A stretch of DNA of 6,322 bases from a bacterium (GTDB lineage Bacteria > UBP18 > UBA7526): contig JAUWXM010000066.1 of NCBI GenBank assembly GCA_030616365.1, positions 1 through 6,322 on the forward strand, given 5' to 3'. A model generated the notes under the pieces. The model saw nothing but the letters and a program-made list of their open reading frames with translations. It was not told the DNA's origin and did no database searches. How positions within the stretch are numbered: the stretch's first letter is position 1; every line of letters begins with the position of its first letter. Below are positions 1 to 6,152 of the stretch, in pieces. The translations under genes and the position numbers were made by a program.

Positions 1-794
1 TTGATATGTCCCTCTTCCAAGAGGTCAATGGGGTTTCTATCGTCTGTACAGAATAAACACTTTTTATAGGTTGTGTCATTTACTACAGAGATGAGGTCTT
101 TCAAGTTTTTGGAGGCCGAACCCTCCCGGATCATAATGGTCATCCCCGCTTTCAATTTCTCTTCTGCCTCCTCTTTGGTAGTGCATTCATGGTCGGAACC
201 TATCCCGGCCCGGATATATCTCTTTAAATCCTCCCCAGATAATCCTGGGGCATGGCCATCAATTATTCTATTCTTAAATAAGGCAATCTTCTCTAAAATC
301 TTCGGGTCATCGTTTATTACTCCCGGAAAGTTCATCACCTCCCCTAATCCCAATACCATAGGATGGCCAATCAGTTTCTTTAAATCCTCTGCTTCCAGCC
401 TCGCTCCCGAGGTTTCAAATTCTGTTGCTGGAACACAGGAAGGAAGCATGATGAAGACTTCCAGGGGTAAGTCTTCGCTTGCCTTCAGAATATATTTGAT
501 ACCATCTATTCCTAAGACATTGGCGATCTCATGGGGGTCAGCAATGACCGCTGTAGTCCCCTGGGGAACTACGGCCTGGGCATATTCTCCGGGGGTTACC
601 ATAGAACTCTCTAAATGGACGTGAGCATCCAGGAGACCGGGGAGTAAGAATTTGTCTCTTAAATAGATCTCTCCCTTCCCTCGGTAATCACCGATCCCAG
701 TAATTACTCTCTGGTTAATTGCTACATCGCCGCGATAAATCTCTTCTTTCAGGGTATCAATAATCTGGGCACCCTTCAGGACTATTTCTTCCAT
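1..794 (-). CDS. ade: adenine deaminase, N-terminal part (cut by window edge)
   Basis: Adenine deaminase hydrolyses adenine to hypoxanthine and ammonia in cytoplasmic purine salvage. The frame reads openly for 264 codons from the ATG at 794 to the left edge. Family members are usually about 550-600 residues, so roughly the C-terminal half lies outside. Visible amidohydrolase signatures: the metal-binding DAHVHLESS segment (residues 56-64, H58 and H60), ADPHE (85-89), GLGEVMNFPG (149-158), DGHAPGLSG (179-187), SDHE (200-203) and CTDDRNP (249-255), followed by DLLEEGHI. These are the hallmark blocks of bacterial Ade, not of adenosine deaminase or a generic amidohydrolase. An SD (GGGGAG, 800-805) lies five bases before the ATG. 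The start overlaps the end of pcm by 13 bases in another frame, so this is the last gene visible in the operon. The identification is firm; whether the missing half is intact cannot be judged. Confidence 0.95.
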   Translation of the reverse strand, partial: MEEIVLKGAQIIDTLKEEIYRGDVAINQRVITGIGDYRGKGEIYLRDKFLLPGLLDAHVHLESSMVTPGEYAQAVVPQGTTAVIADPHEIANVLGIDGIKYILKASEDLPLEVFIMLPSCVPATEFETSGARLEAEDLKKLIGHPMVLGLGEVMNFPGVINDDPKILEKIALFKNRIIDGHAPGLSGEDLKRYIRAGIGSDHECTTKEEAEEKLKAGMTIMIREGSASKNLKDLISVVNDTTYKKCLFCTDDRNPIDLLEEGHI

Positions 795-1435
795 CCATAC
801 TCCCCAATCAAAGGGACGAAGACACAGCCACAGACGCTGGTGGTCTTCACCTTGCCCCTCTCCTTCTCTACCAAGAGCAGGGCCTGAGCGAAGGAACCGC
901 CCACGGGAATGACCATCTTTCCTCCCTCAGCCAATTGATCGACTAAAGTCTTGGGTAGAATGGGTGCTCCAGCAGTGACCATAATCCTATCAAAAGGAGC
1001 TTTCTCTTCTAATCCTCGTGAGCCATCCCCAACAATTACCTTTACATTTTTATACCCTAAATCGCTTAATACTTTTTTAGCCCTTTCTGCTAAGCTCTCA
1101 AATCTCTCTATGGTATAGACCTCTTGAGAGAGCTCTGCCAGGATGGCTGCCTGATAACCAGAGCCGGTTCCTATCTCCAAAACTTTCTCCTCCCCCTTCA
1201 ATCCCAGACACTCGGTCATCAAAGCAACCATATAGGGCTGGGATATGGTCTGCCCCTCAGTGATAGGTAGGGGATGGTCTTCATAGGCGCTATCCAGATA
1301 CTCTGGCAGAACGAACCTGTGCCTGGGAACCTTAGCCATAACTTCTAAGACTCTTTTATCCTTAATCCTCCGGCTGGCGATCTGGGTGGCGACCATGCGT
1401 TCTCTTAACTGGGCAAACTCGATCTCATCTCTCAT
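782..1435 (-). CDS. pcm: protein-L-isoaspartate O-methyltransferase
   Basis: Pcm transfers a methyl group from S-adenosylmethionine to L-isoaspartyl residues of aged cytoplasmic proteins, starting their repair. Numbered from the ATG at 1435 (217 residues, normal family length), the sequence has GQTISQPYMVA (61-71, substrate-loop block), the SAM-binding motif I VLEIGTGSGYQ (85-95), YTIER (107-111), GDG (136-138), VTAGAP (153-158), LVDQLAEGGKMVIPVG (164-179) and the C-terminal FVPLIGEYGW (206-215). All are diagnostic of the family. An upstream in-frame TTG at 1447 would add four residues. The ATG is preferred because it forms an ATGA overlap with the stop of the deacetylase gene, a usual translational coupling arrangement, although the SD before it is weak (GGA about eight bases upstream). 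The gene overlaps ade downstream. Nothing looks degenerate. Confidence 0.96.
   Translation of the reverse strand: MRDEIEFAQLRERMVATQIASRRIKDKRVLEVMAKVPRHRFVLPEYLDSAYEDHPLPITEGQTISQPYMVALMTECLGLKGEEKVLEIGTGSGYQAAILAELSQEVYTIERFESLAERAKKVLSDLGYKNVKVIVGDGSRGLEEKAPFDRIMVTAGAPILPKTLVDQLAEGGKMVIPVGGSFAQALLLVEKERGKVKTTSVCGCVFVPLIGEYGWKK
800..805 (-). promoter_or_regulatory. ribosome binding site of ade
   Basis: GGGGAG five bases before the ATG at 794. These bases also encode the Gly-Glu of the conserved GEYGW end of Pcm, so one stretch serves both as codons and as the SD. An ATG at 798 is out of frame with the deaminase and is not the start. Confidence 0.75.
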
Positions 1436-2493
1436 CCGAAATTCCAATACTTACTATGGATTTCTTTTATTTTTTTTACTATCTCTCTAACTCGGTTATT
1501 AGGTTTTTCGCCTATTCTCTCTTTGGGAAAGAGATTGAGTTCTCTCCCTCGGGGACCTCGAGTCCCCTCGGGACGAGAGGCCAAAGAGTCCAGATGGGCA
1601 AGAACGGATTCTCTTAAGGCCTTTAAATTATATCCTCCCTCCAAGCACGAGACTATCCCTTTAGAGAACTCTTTCACTAAAGAGGTTAATGCCCCATACT
1701 CTTGGGAAGTAAGGCCCATTCCTCCCAGGGGATCGTCTTGGTGGGCATCGAATCCTGCGGAGATGAGGGTGATATCTGGTTTGAATTCATTAGCGATGGG
1801 GGAAAGGAGCTCCTTGAAGATATAGATATAATCACTATTTCCACATCCCGGAGGAAGAGGGACATTGACGGTATATCCTTTTCCCTCTCCCTCTCCAATC
1901 TCCTCGATATCTCCGGTTCCTGGATAGTGGGGATAGCGATGAAGGGAGAAGTATAAGACGGAAGGATCGCGATAGAAAACCTCTTGGGTTCCATTTCCAT
2001 GATGGACGTCCCAATCGATAATCAGAACTTTCTTTAAACGATGCTTATTCTGGGCATACCTTGCCCCCAAGGCAATATTGTTGAAGACGCAGAAGCCCAT
2101 TCCCTTCTCTTTTAAAGCGTGATGGCCGGGAGGACGAATGAGGCAGAAAGCGCTATCCAGATCATCAACTACTCTATCGATGGCACTGAATACTCCACCC
2201 GCTGCCAAGAGAGCAACTTCGAAGGAATCTTTGGACACCGGGGTATCGGGATCTAAAAATCCTCCTCCCCTTTGACAGATCTCCCTTACTTCTTGGATGT
2301 AAGACGGATTATGGAGATATTCGATCTCCTTTAAGTCTGCTTTTCTGGGATTGATAAAGGTTAAATCTTCAAGAATATTCTTCCCTTTCAGGAAGCTTAG
2401 AATAGCCTCAAGGCGCTTGCTATTCTCTGGATGATCTCCCGTATCATGTTTTAGATATTCATCTGAATAGATAAGACCAACCTTAGGAGACAT
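1432..2493 (-). CDS. histone-deacetylase-family zinc amidohydrolase (AcuC / class II HDAC-like)
   Basis: A 353-residue member of the arginase/deacetylase fold superfamily. Known relatives remove acetyl groups from acetyl-lysine proteins (AcuC acts on acetyl-CoA synthetase) or from acetylpolyamines. Active-site elements are complete: HPEN near residue 21, RPPGHHA (120-126, catalytic pair H124/H125), IDWDVHHGNG (159-168, with D162 and H164 as zinc ligands), YPGTGD (190-195), SAGFDAHQDDPLGG (245-258, with D249 as third zinc ligand) and LEGGYNL (284-290, catalytic Y288). The C-terminal tail VREIVKKIKEIHSKYW is typical of bacterial class II-like members. Between AHLDSL (299-304) and this tail lies an unusual Arg/Pro/Gly-rich stretch (305-326) encoded by palindromic DNA. 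The start is the ATG at 2493, with AGGTGA (2497-2502) three bases upstream overlapping the stop of yjbQ. Substrate cannot be read from sequence, so no gene symbol is given. Confidence 0.93.
   Translation of the reverse strand: MSPKVGLIYSDEYLKHDTGDHPENSKRLEAILSFLKGKNILEDLTFINPRKADLKEIEYLHNPSYIQEVREICQRGGGFLDPDTPVSKDSFEVALLAAGGVFSAIDRVVDDLDSAFCLIRPPGHHALKEKGMGFCVFNNIALGARYAQNKHRLKKVLIIDWDVHHGNGTQEVFYRDPSVLYFSLHRYPHYPGTGDIEEIGEGEGKGYTVNVPLPPGCGNSDYIYIFKELLSPIANEFKPDITLISAGFDAHQDDPLGGMGLTSQEYGALTSLVKEFSKGIVSCLEGGYNLKALRESVLAHLDSLASRPEGTRGPRGRELNLFPKERIGEKPNNRVREIVKKIKEIHSKYWNFG
1518..1580. repeat. adjacent inverted repeats inside the deacetylase gene
   Basis: Two inverted repeats sit next to each other in coding DNA. 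The first, 1518-1534, has 7-base arms (TCTCTTT / AAAGAGA) around GGG. The second lies in the GC-rich block 1541-1580: arms GGGGAC and GTCCCC (1551-1556, 1562-1567) around CTCGA. An alternative is GTCCC / GGGAC (1562-1566, 1570-1574) around CTC. Outer CTCTC / GAGAG (1542-1546, 1575-1579) enclose the whole. A near-direct repeat CCCTCGGG(G)AC also occurs (1547-1556, 1566-1574). The segment encodes residues about 305-326 of the deacetylase, a poorly conserved linker. This could be a dispersed palindromic element inserted in frame, or a locally expanded linker; one copy cannot tell which. Confidence 0.55.
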
Positions 2494-2500
2494 CTGTCAC

Positions 2501-2914
2501 CTATTCGCCGATTACCATAACCGTGAGGTTTCGATTCCTGGGGCCGTCGAATTCGGCGAAAAAGATGCTCTGCCACATCCCGAGATGGAGGCTTCCTCCG
2601 GTAACGGGAAGAGTGAGGGTGCTACCCAAGAAAGTTGATTTGAGGTGGGCATCGGCATTATTATCTACCCGGTTGTGAAGATACTTTCCCCCTTTTGGAA
2701 AGAGCTTCTCTAAAGACTTCTCTATATCTTCTTTTAGTCCCGCCTCATTCTCGTTAATCAGGATGCCGCTTGTGGTGTGGCTGACATAGAGGGATAGGAG
2801 CCCATCTCTAATCCTTGACCTTCCTACAATATCCCGAACCTGAGAGGTGACATTGATTAACTGCGTCCTCTTCTGGGTAGTGATATTTAAAACTTCCTTA
2901 TGCGTTCTCACCAC
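2501..2914 (-). CDS. yjbQ: YjbQ / UPF0047 family protein
   Basis: A 137-residue single-domain cytoplasmic protein matching UPF0047 over its full length. Family blocks seen are LYVSHTTSGILINENE (42-57, H46), HNRVDNNADAHLKS (80-93, H80 and H90), GSTLTLPVTGGSLHLGMWQ (97-115) and FFAEFDGPRNR (118-128). E. coli YjbQ has been reported to have a secondary thiamine-phosphate synthase activity, but the physiological role of the family is unsettled, so function here is inferred by family only. Two tandem GTG codons (2914 and 2911) could start translation. An SD, AAAGGAG (2919-2925), lies 4 bases from the first and 7 from the second; the second forms a GTGA overlap with the preceding stop. The longer form is listed. 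The gene is followed after seven bases by the deacetylase. Confidence 0.93.
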   Translation of the reverse strand: MVRTHKEVLNITTQKRTQLINVTSQVRDIVGRSRIRDGLLSLYVSHTTSGILINENEAGLKEDIEKSLEKLFPKGGKYLHNRVDNNADAHLKSTFLGSTLTLPVTGGSLHLGMWQSIFFAEFDGPRNRNLTVMVIGE

Positions 2915-3624
2915 CAGACTCCTTTCAAGATTAATTTTATGAACCGCAGAGTATCCCAGAACTTACGAAAGTGGCTTATCTCCTGGCGATAGATGGTCTT
3001 TATGGGGATGCTTTTTATCCCGAACCCCCTCTTCCCCGCCTTAATAAGCAATTCAGACTCTATATCATACCTTCGGGAGGTGAGAGGAATCTCCTTCAAT
3101 ACCCTACTCTTCACCAGGCGGTATCCGGACTGGCTGTCTGGAATCCTCTGTCTTGCTAAAAGAGAGGTAAGGAAGGAGCCGATTTTATTAACCACTAAGC
3201 GCTCTCTGGGCATATCCTTTACATTCTCCATCCGAGAGCCGACGATGATATCTGCCTGAGGGCCCTGGGCGGCCTTCAGAAATCTTGGTATCTCATTCGG
3301 ATCATGCTGGCCGTCGCCATCCATGAGTATTATCTGTTCAAAACTTCCTTTGAGGGCATATTCCAATCCGGTATGCAGGGCCTCTCCCTTGCCCTTATTT
3401 TTCTCATGCCTTATAACCTCTGCTCCGGTCTCTTTTGCCCTTTTAAAAGTAGCGTCGGTAGATCCATCATCAACAACGATTACTTTATCAACATACTTCT
3501 GGGCACCTTTAATTACTCTGGGGAGGGTCTTCTCAATATTATAGGCCGGGATGATAGCACAGGTCTTCACCCCGCACCTTTTGCTATTCAATTCCTTCTT
3601 TCTGCTTAAAGGTGCGGGGTTCAT
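2908..3624 (-). CDS. family 2 glycosyltransferase, DPM-synthase-like
   Basis: A 238-residue GT-A fold glycosyltransferase, expected to use a nucleotide-sugar and a lipid-linked or other acceptor at the cytoplasmic face of the membrane. Motifs numbered from the ATG at 3624: IIPAYN (24-29), VVDDGST (50-56), NKGKGEAL (76-83), the metal-binding DGDGQHDP (102-109), IIVGSR (126-131) and DSQSGYR (163-169), then YDIESELLIKA and a PI.TIY..E.SHF tail. This pattern is that of the dolichyl-phosphate-mannose/glucose-synthase-like branch. It lacks the C-terminal membrane helices of some members, so it is soluble or peripheral. An in-frame GTG at 3657 would extend it 11 residues into the acyltransferase gene. 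The ATG is preferred because GGAGAGAGGA (3625-3634) precedes it and it forms an ATGA overlap with that gene's stop. Sugar and acceptor are unknown. Confidence 0.92.
   Translation of the reverse strand: MNPAPLSRKKELNSKRCGVKTCAIIPAYNIEKTLPRVIKGAQKYVDKVIVVDDGSTDATFKRAKETGAEVIRHEKNKGKGEALHTGLEYALKGSFEQIILMDGDGQHDPNEIPRFLKAAQGPQADIIVGSRMENVKDMPRERLVVNKIGSFLTSLLARQRIPDSQSGYRLVKSRVLKEIPLTSRRYDIESELLIKAGKRGFGIKSIPIKTIYRQEISHFRKFWDTLRFIKLILKGVWW
2919..2925 (-). promoter_or_regulatory. ribosome binding site of yjbQ
   Basis: AAAGGAG lies inside the last codons of the glycosyltransferase gene, 4 and 7 bases from the tandem GTG codons at 2914 and 2911. It supports a GTG start; the next in-frame codons offer no ATG at the N-terminus of the conserved domain. 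Confidence 0.75.
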
Positions 3625-4502
3625 TCCTCTCTCCATATTGGATGATACAGAAACCACTCTTCAGGATGTTCCTTGATATATTTTTCGATTACCTTGAGAC
3701 ACTCCTTAGTAAGGTGAAGGAGGTCTTTTTCTTTATTACCTGTGGGCTTGGGTAGAATAGGTCTTTCAAAAGATAGTTCATACTTTTCGCCCTTCTTGAA
3801 TATGAAACATGGAACGATTATTGCCCCAGTTTCCAAAGAAAAGGTAGCAGGACCCTTGGGAACGATGGCTTTCTTCCCAAAGAATTCTACCCTCATTCCT
3901 TTTCCTTTCACATCCCGATCCCCAAGCGTGGCTAAAAGTTCATTCTTCCTGAGTGCCTGGAAGCATCTCCTTGCGGCCACTCCTAAAGGGATGACCTTTA
4001 CTCCCTTTGCCTCCCTCTGCTTTCTGAAGATATCTGTGGCCCTCCTTTTCCCATGGCCCAAGGCAAGGACGTTCATTTTATATCCCTTCAAAGCCATGGT
4101 GATTCCCCCCAGCTCCCAATTCCCTAAATGAGCACTTAAGGTCACTACTCCTCTCCCTTGAGAAAGAGCCCAATCTACATAATGAAGGCCTTTTATAATA
4201 ACCCAATCATCAATATTATCCCTATTTATCTGAGGGGAATAGAAGAAGTCTACTGCGTAGCTTGAGAATCTGCGGAAGGTGCGGTGGGCCATTCTCCTTA
4301 TTTCCCTTTCACTCTTTTCCTTTCCCCAGACTACCCTTAGATTAGAGATTAATGCTCTCCTGGTGGGACGAGCCAGAAAGTAGTGGGCATCGGCTATGAG
4401 CTGAGTAATTCTATAACTTAACTCTTTAGGAAGGAGGCGACAGAATATAATCCTCCCCATGTAGTATAGAAAATACCTCACTAAGGCCAGGAGATAGCCC
4501 AT
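3621..4502 (-). CDS. LpxL/HtrB-family lipid acyltransferase
   Basis: A 293-residue member of the lysophospholipid/lipid A acyltransferase family. LpxL and LpxM add secondary acyl chains to lipid A precursors at the inner face of the cytoplasmic membrane. Visible features are a hydrophobic N-terminal anchor (about residues 3-24), the catalytic HxxxxE motif in SAHLGNWELGG (123-133, H125 and E130), GDRDVKGKG (194-202), FFGKKAIVPKGPA (207-219), TGAIIVPCF (225-233) and EEWFLYHPIW (281-290). The last corresponds to the family's E-Q/E-W...HPRW ending. Length is normal. The ATG at 4502 follows the symporter stop by nine bases, with GAGGG (4507-4511) four bases before it. The direct overlap with a GT2 glycosyltransferase suggests both act on one envelope lipid, which is inference. 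Whether the acceptor is lipid A or another glycolipid is not decidable here, so no symbol is assigned. Confidence 0.92.
   Translation of the reverse strand: MGYLLALVRYFLYYMGRIIFCRLLPKELSYRITQLIADAHYFLARPTRRALISNLRVVWGKEKSEREIRRMAHRTFRRFSSYAVDFFYSPQINRDNIDDWVIIKGLHYVDWALSQGRGVVTLSAHLGNWELGGITMALKGYKMNVLALGHGKRRATDIFRKQREAKGVKVIPLGVAARRCFQALRKNELLATLGDRDVKGKGMRVEFFGKKAIVPKGPATFSLETGAIIVPCFIFKKGEKYELSFERPILPKPTGNKEKDLLHLTKECLKVIEKYIKEHPEEWFLYHPIWREE
3625..3634 (-). promoter_or_regulatory. ribosome binding site deciding the glycosyltransferase start
   Basis: GGAGAGAGGA directly upstream of the ATG at 3624, with its GGAG six bases from the start, lies within the last codons of the acyltransferase gene. 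It supports the ATGA-overlap start over the GTG at 3657. Confidence 0.75.
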
Positions 4503-4511
4503 TAGGCCCTC

Positions 4512-5846
4512 TTATGTAGTAATAGGATACTTGCGAAAAATCAAAAGCCCGACCAATACAAAGACGCCAGCCACGGGCCCTAAAAGAAGGATGCCCAGTG
4601 GTTCGACTGAGCTATAGCCAAAAGTGCGAAACAAAAACCCGGAGACAATGAACGATAGTGCGATGGCGAACTTAGTCATCAAGCCCTGCATACCAAAGTA
4701 CATGGCCTCCCTTCTCGAGCCGGTGAGATTCTCGTCATAATCTACCAAATCAGCAATCATAGCATTAGGGAGAACAAATAATGTTGCTATGGGAATGCCA
4801 GCCAGGCCCATGAGTATCTGCCCTTGAAGGGCCTTGGAAATCCCAAACGGCCAATGACCAATAGAGGGGAGGAGAAAGAAAACAGCGCAGAGTAAAGTTA
4901 AGGAAAGGAGCATGGTAAACTTCTTACCCTTCTGGGAAGCAATTCTCTGTATAAGGGGGAAGGACAGGATTACTACTACTAACAAGGGAGCTACAATTAA
5001 CCCCACATCTCCTTTGCCAAGTCCCATCAACTCGGTAACGATATAAGAGATCCCTATAATCAAGAGAGTGAAGGCAAACCAAAAAAATGTATAACCACCG
5101 ATGTAATATCTGAAGGGCTTATTCCTGAAGGTTTGAATAATGGAGGTGCGGAAGGCAAACCCCGATTTCTGGAGATGGACGTCTCGTTCCCTAATGGCAA
5201 GAACCGGGCAGTAGAGGCAAACTAAGACCACCATACCTAAGATGGTGGCCATGGCTTTAAAACCTAATCTCTCAATGAGAAAGGAAGAACCTAAAAAACC
5301 GATAATAAGCCCCAATATTCTAAAAAATCCCTGCCAGGTGGCCAGACTGATCCTCTCCTTTGAAGAGGAGGTTAATTCTGGCAGGAGGGCGGAATAAGGA
5401 ACAATCACCACGGTATAGAATAAAAAAAAGAGGCCTAACGTCAAAACGAGATAGATAAAATTAACCACAGAACTTTCCGGTACTGGTGGATTCCAAACGA
5501 GGATAAAGGATAAGACCAGGGGCAGGCTACCGAAGAGGATGAAGGGAATCCTTCTTCCCCAGCGCGATCTGGTCCGATCGCTCCACTGGGCAATCAGGGG
5601 ATCGGTTATGGCATCCACAATCCTCCCAACCATCATGGCGGTTCCGAATAGGGCCGTAGAAACATAGATTATCATCCCCTGCTCCGGAGGAGCATAGTAA
5701 CGTATGGCCCAGATGCTGATAACCATAATTACTAATATAGCACCGCTAGACCCGGCTCCATACATGACCTTCAATCGCAGGGGTAATTTTAGCTCTTTGT
5801 TCATCTGCGCGGAGCGGGGTTTATTCTTTGCTAATTTTGAGGACAT
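4512..5846 (-). CDS. GPH-family (MelB-like) sugar:cation symporter, major facilitator superfamily
   Basis: A 444-residue inner-membrane transporter with about twelve hydrophobic helices (roughly 28-50, 58-82, 99-118, 127-155, 168-190, 196-217, 246-272, 278-298, 309-329, 340-362, 386-408, 416-437). It carries glycoside-pentoside-hexuronide symporter signatures: GRIVDAITDPLIAQWSDRT (74-92), with D78 and D82 matching the two helix-II aspartates that bind the coupling cation in MelB, followed by RSRWGRRIPFI (93-103). In the second half, MIADLVDYDENLTG (363-376) is followed by RREAMYFGMQG (378-388). Substrate is likely a sugar or glycoside but is not identifiable. The start at 5846 has an SD (AAGGA, 5852-5856) five bases upstream and overlaps the preceding gene by 26 bases. 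A later ATG at 5804 lacks an SD and would avoid the overlap, so the N-terminal 14 residues are somewhat uncertain. Confidence 0.92.
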   Translation of the reverse strand: MSSKLAKNKPRSAQMNKELKLPLRLKVMYGAGSSGAILVIMVISIWAIRYYAPPEQGMIIYVSTALFGTAMMVGRIVDAITDPLIAQWSDRTRSRWGRRIPFILFGSLPLVLSFILVWNPPVPESSVVNFIYLVLTLGLFFLFYTVVIVPYSALLPELTSSSKERISLATWQGFFRILGLIIGFLGSSFLIERLGFKAMATILGMVVLVCLYCPVLAIRERDVHLQKSGFAFRTSIIQTFRNKPFRYYIGGYTFFWFAFTLLIIGISYIVTELMGLGKGDVGLIVAPLLVVVILSFPLIQRIASQKGKKFTMLLSLTLLCAVFFLLPSIGHWPFGISKALQGQILMGLAGIPIATLFVLPNAMIADLVDYDENLTGSRREAMYFGMQGLMTKFAIALSFIVSGFLFRTFGYSSVEPLGILLLGPVAGVFVLVGLLIFRKYPITT

Positions 5847-6078
5847 TCAATTCCTTAATCATCTGATTAGTAATCTCCTGGATCTCTAAGAGGGCCAGGA
5901 GTTTGGCATTGCGCATCTCCGTTTTTTCTGCTGCTTTCTTAGACTTTTCTATCTTGGAAAGGTCGGCCTCTGCCAGTTCGTTCTTATAACGAATAATTTC
6001 TTCCAAGTATCTATTTACCAATCTTTCCATATCTTCTCTGATTATCTTTCTTCCCCTTTGGTAATTTTCTTTCTTCAT
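5821..6078 (-). CDS. small charged coiled-coil protein, unknown function
   Basis: An 85-residue protein that I do not recognise. It is almost entirely Lys/Glu/Arg/Leu/Ile-rich with no proline or cysteine, no signal peptide and no membrane segment. From about residue 10 to 80 it reads as continuous amphipathic helix with coiled-coil-like spacing of Leu/Ile (for example the stretches around LVNRYLEEIIRY and LLALLEIQEITNQMIKEL). It is probably a helical oligomer or partner protein in the cytoplasm. The gene is supported by a strong SD (GGAGG, 6085-6089) six bases before the ATG at 6078, by its place directly upstream of, and overlapping, the symporter gene, and by the lack of a better frame on either strand. 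It is the first complete gene of the block. It could be a regulator or assembly factor, but nothing in the sequence shows that. Confidence 0.7.
   Translation of the reverse strand: MKKENYQRGRKIIREDMERLVNRYLEEIIRYKNELAEADLSKIEKSKKAAEKTEMRNAKLLALLEIQEITNQMIKELNVLKISKE
5852..5856 (-). promoter_or_regulatory. ribosome binding site of the symporter gene
   Basis: AAGGA sits five bases before the ATG at 5846 and lies within the 3' end of the coiled-coil gene. It supports the longer start and the 26-base overlap over the SD-less ATG at 5804. Confidence 0.65.
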
Positions 6079-6084
6079 CTTCTT

Positions 6085-6089
6085 CCTCC
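6085..6089 (-). promoter_or_regulatory. ribosome binding site of the coiled-coil gene
   Basis: A consensus GGAGG six bases before the ATG at 6078. This is the main nucleotide-level support that the small unknown gene is translated. Confidence 0.75.
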
Positions 6090-6098
6090 AAAATGCAA

Positions 6099-6131
6099 AT
6101 TCACACGGATTGATTACGGATTCACACGGAT
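6099..6131. repeat. 12-bp direct repeat ATTCACACGGAT, two copies
   Basis: ATTCACACGGAT occurs exactly at 6099-6110 and 6120-6131, a 21-base period, with a related fragment GATTACGGAT between (6112-6121). The right copy runs into AAATCTGTG (6132-6140), which imperfectly mirrors CACACGGAT. Read on the minus strand the unit is ATCCGTGTGAAT. It looks like part of a dispersed intergenic repeat of the 'atccgtgtgaat' kind found in many environmental genomes. That link is from memory of such repeats and is not shown by this window. Confidence 0.75.
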
Positions 6132-6152
6132 AAATCTGTGCCTAATAACGCC

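Larger units (their letters stand above)
6079..6152. other. intergenic region ahead of the operon
   Basis: This 74-base gap separates the incomplete right-edge frame from the coiled-coil gene and is the only place in the window where an operon promoter would naturally fall. I see no good sigma-70 -35/-10 pair here. A poor match exists farther right on the minus strand (TTGGGC, 17 bases, AATAGT), within the partial reading frame. The gap contains the 12-base direct repeat and the strong SD of the coiled-coil gene. No clear terminator hairpin with a T-run is present, so read-through from the right-hand gene remains possible. Confidence 0.5.

Noticed and set aside
73..624. 183-codon open frame on the plus strand
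   Set aside because: It lies antisense to the well-conserved adenine deaminase frame; its translation is a low-complexity Ser/Phe/Pro mix with no domain and no SD.
1541..1580. Possible rho-independent terminator inside the deacetylase gene
   Set aside because: The GC-rich hairpins are not followed by a T-run on the minus strand, and coding continues through them in frame.
1686..2000. 104-codon minus-strand frame inside the deacetylase gene
   Set aside because: It is an alternative frame of strongly conserved catalytic coding sequence; its composition (runs of Ser/Ile/Glu) is an artefact of the codons in the real frame.
3742..4131. 129-codon plus-strand open frame
   Set aside because: It is antisense to the catalytic core of the acyltransferase, with no recognisable protein features. 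The other plus-strand frames at 1523-1956, 2971-3609 and 5704-5889 fail for the same reason.
6099..6140. Possible CRISPR remnant
   Set aside because: Only two 12-base units with a 9-base spacer that itself resembles the unit; repeat and spacer lengths do not fit a CRISPR array.
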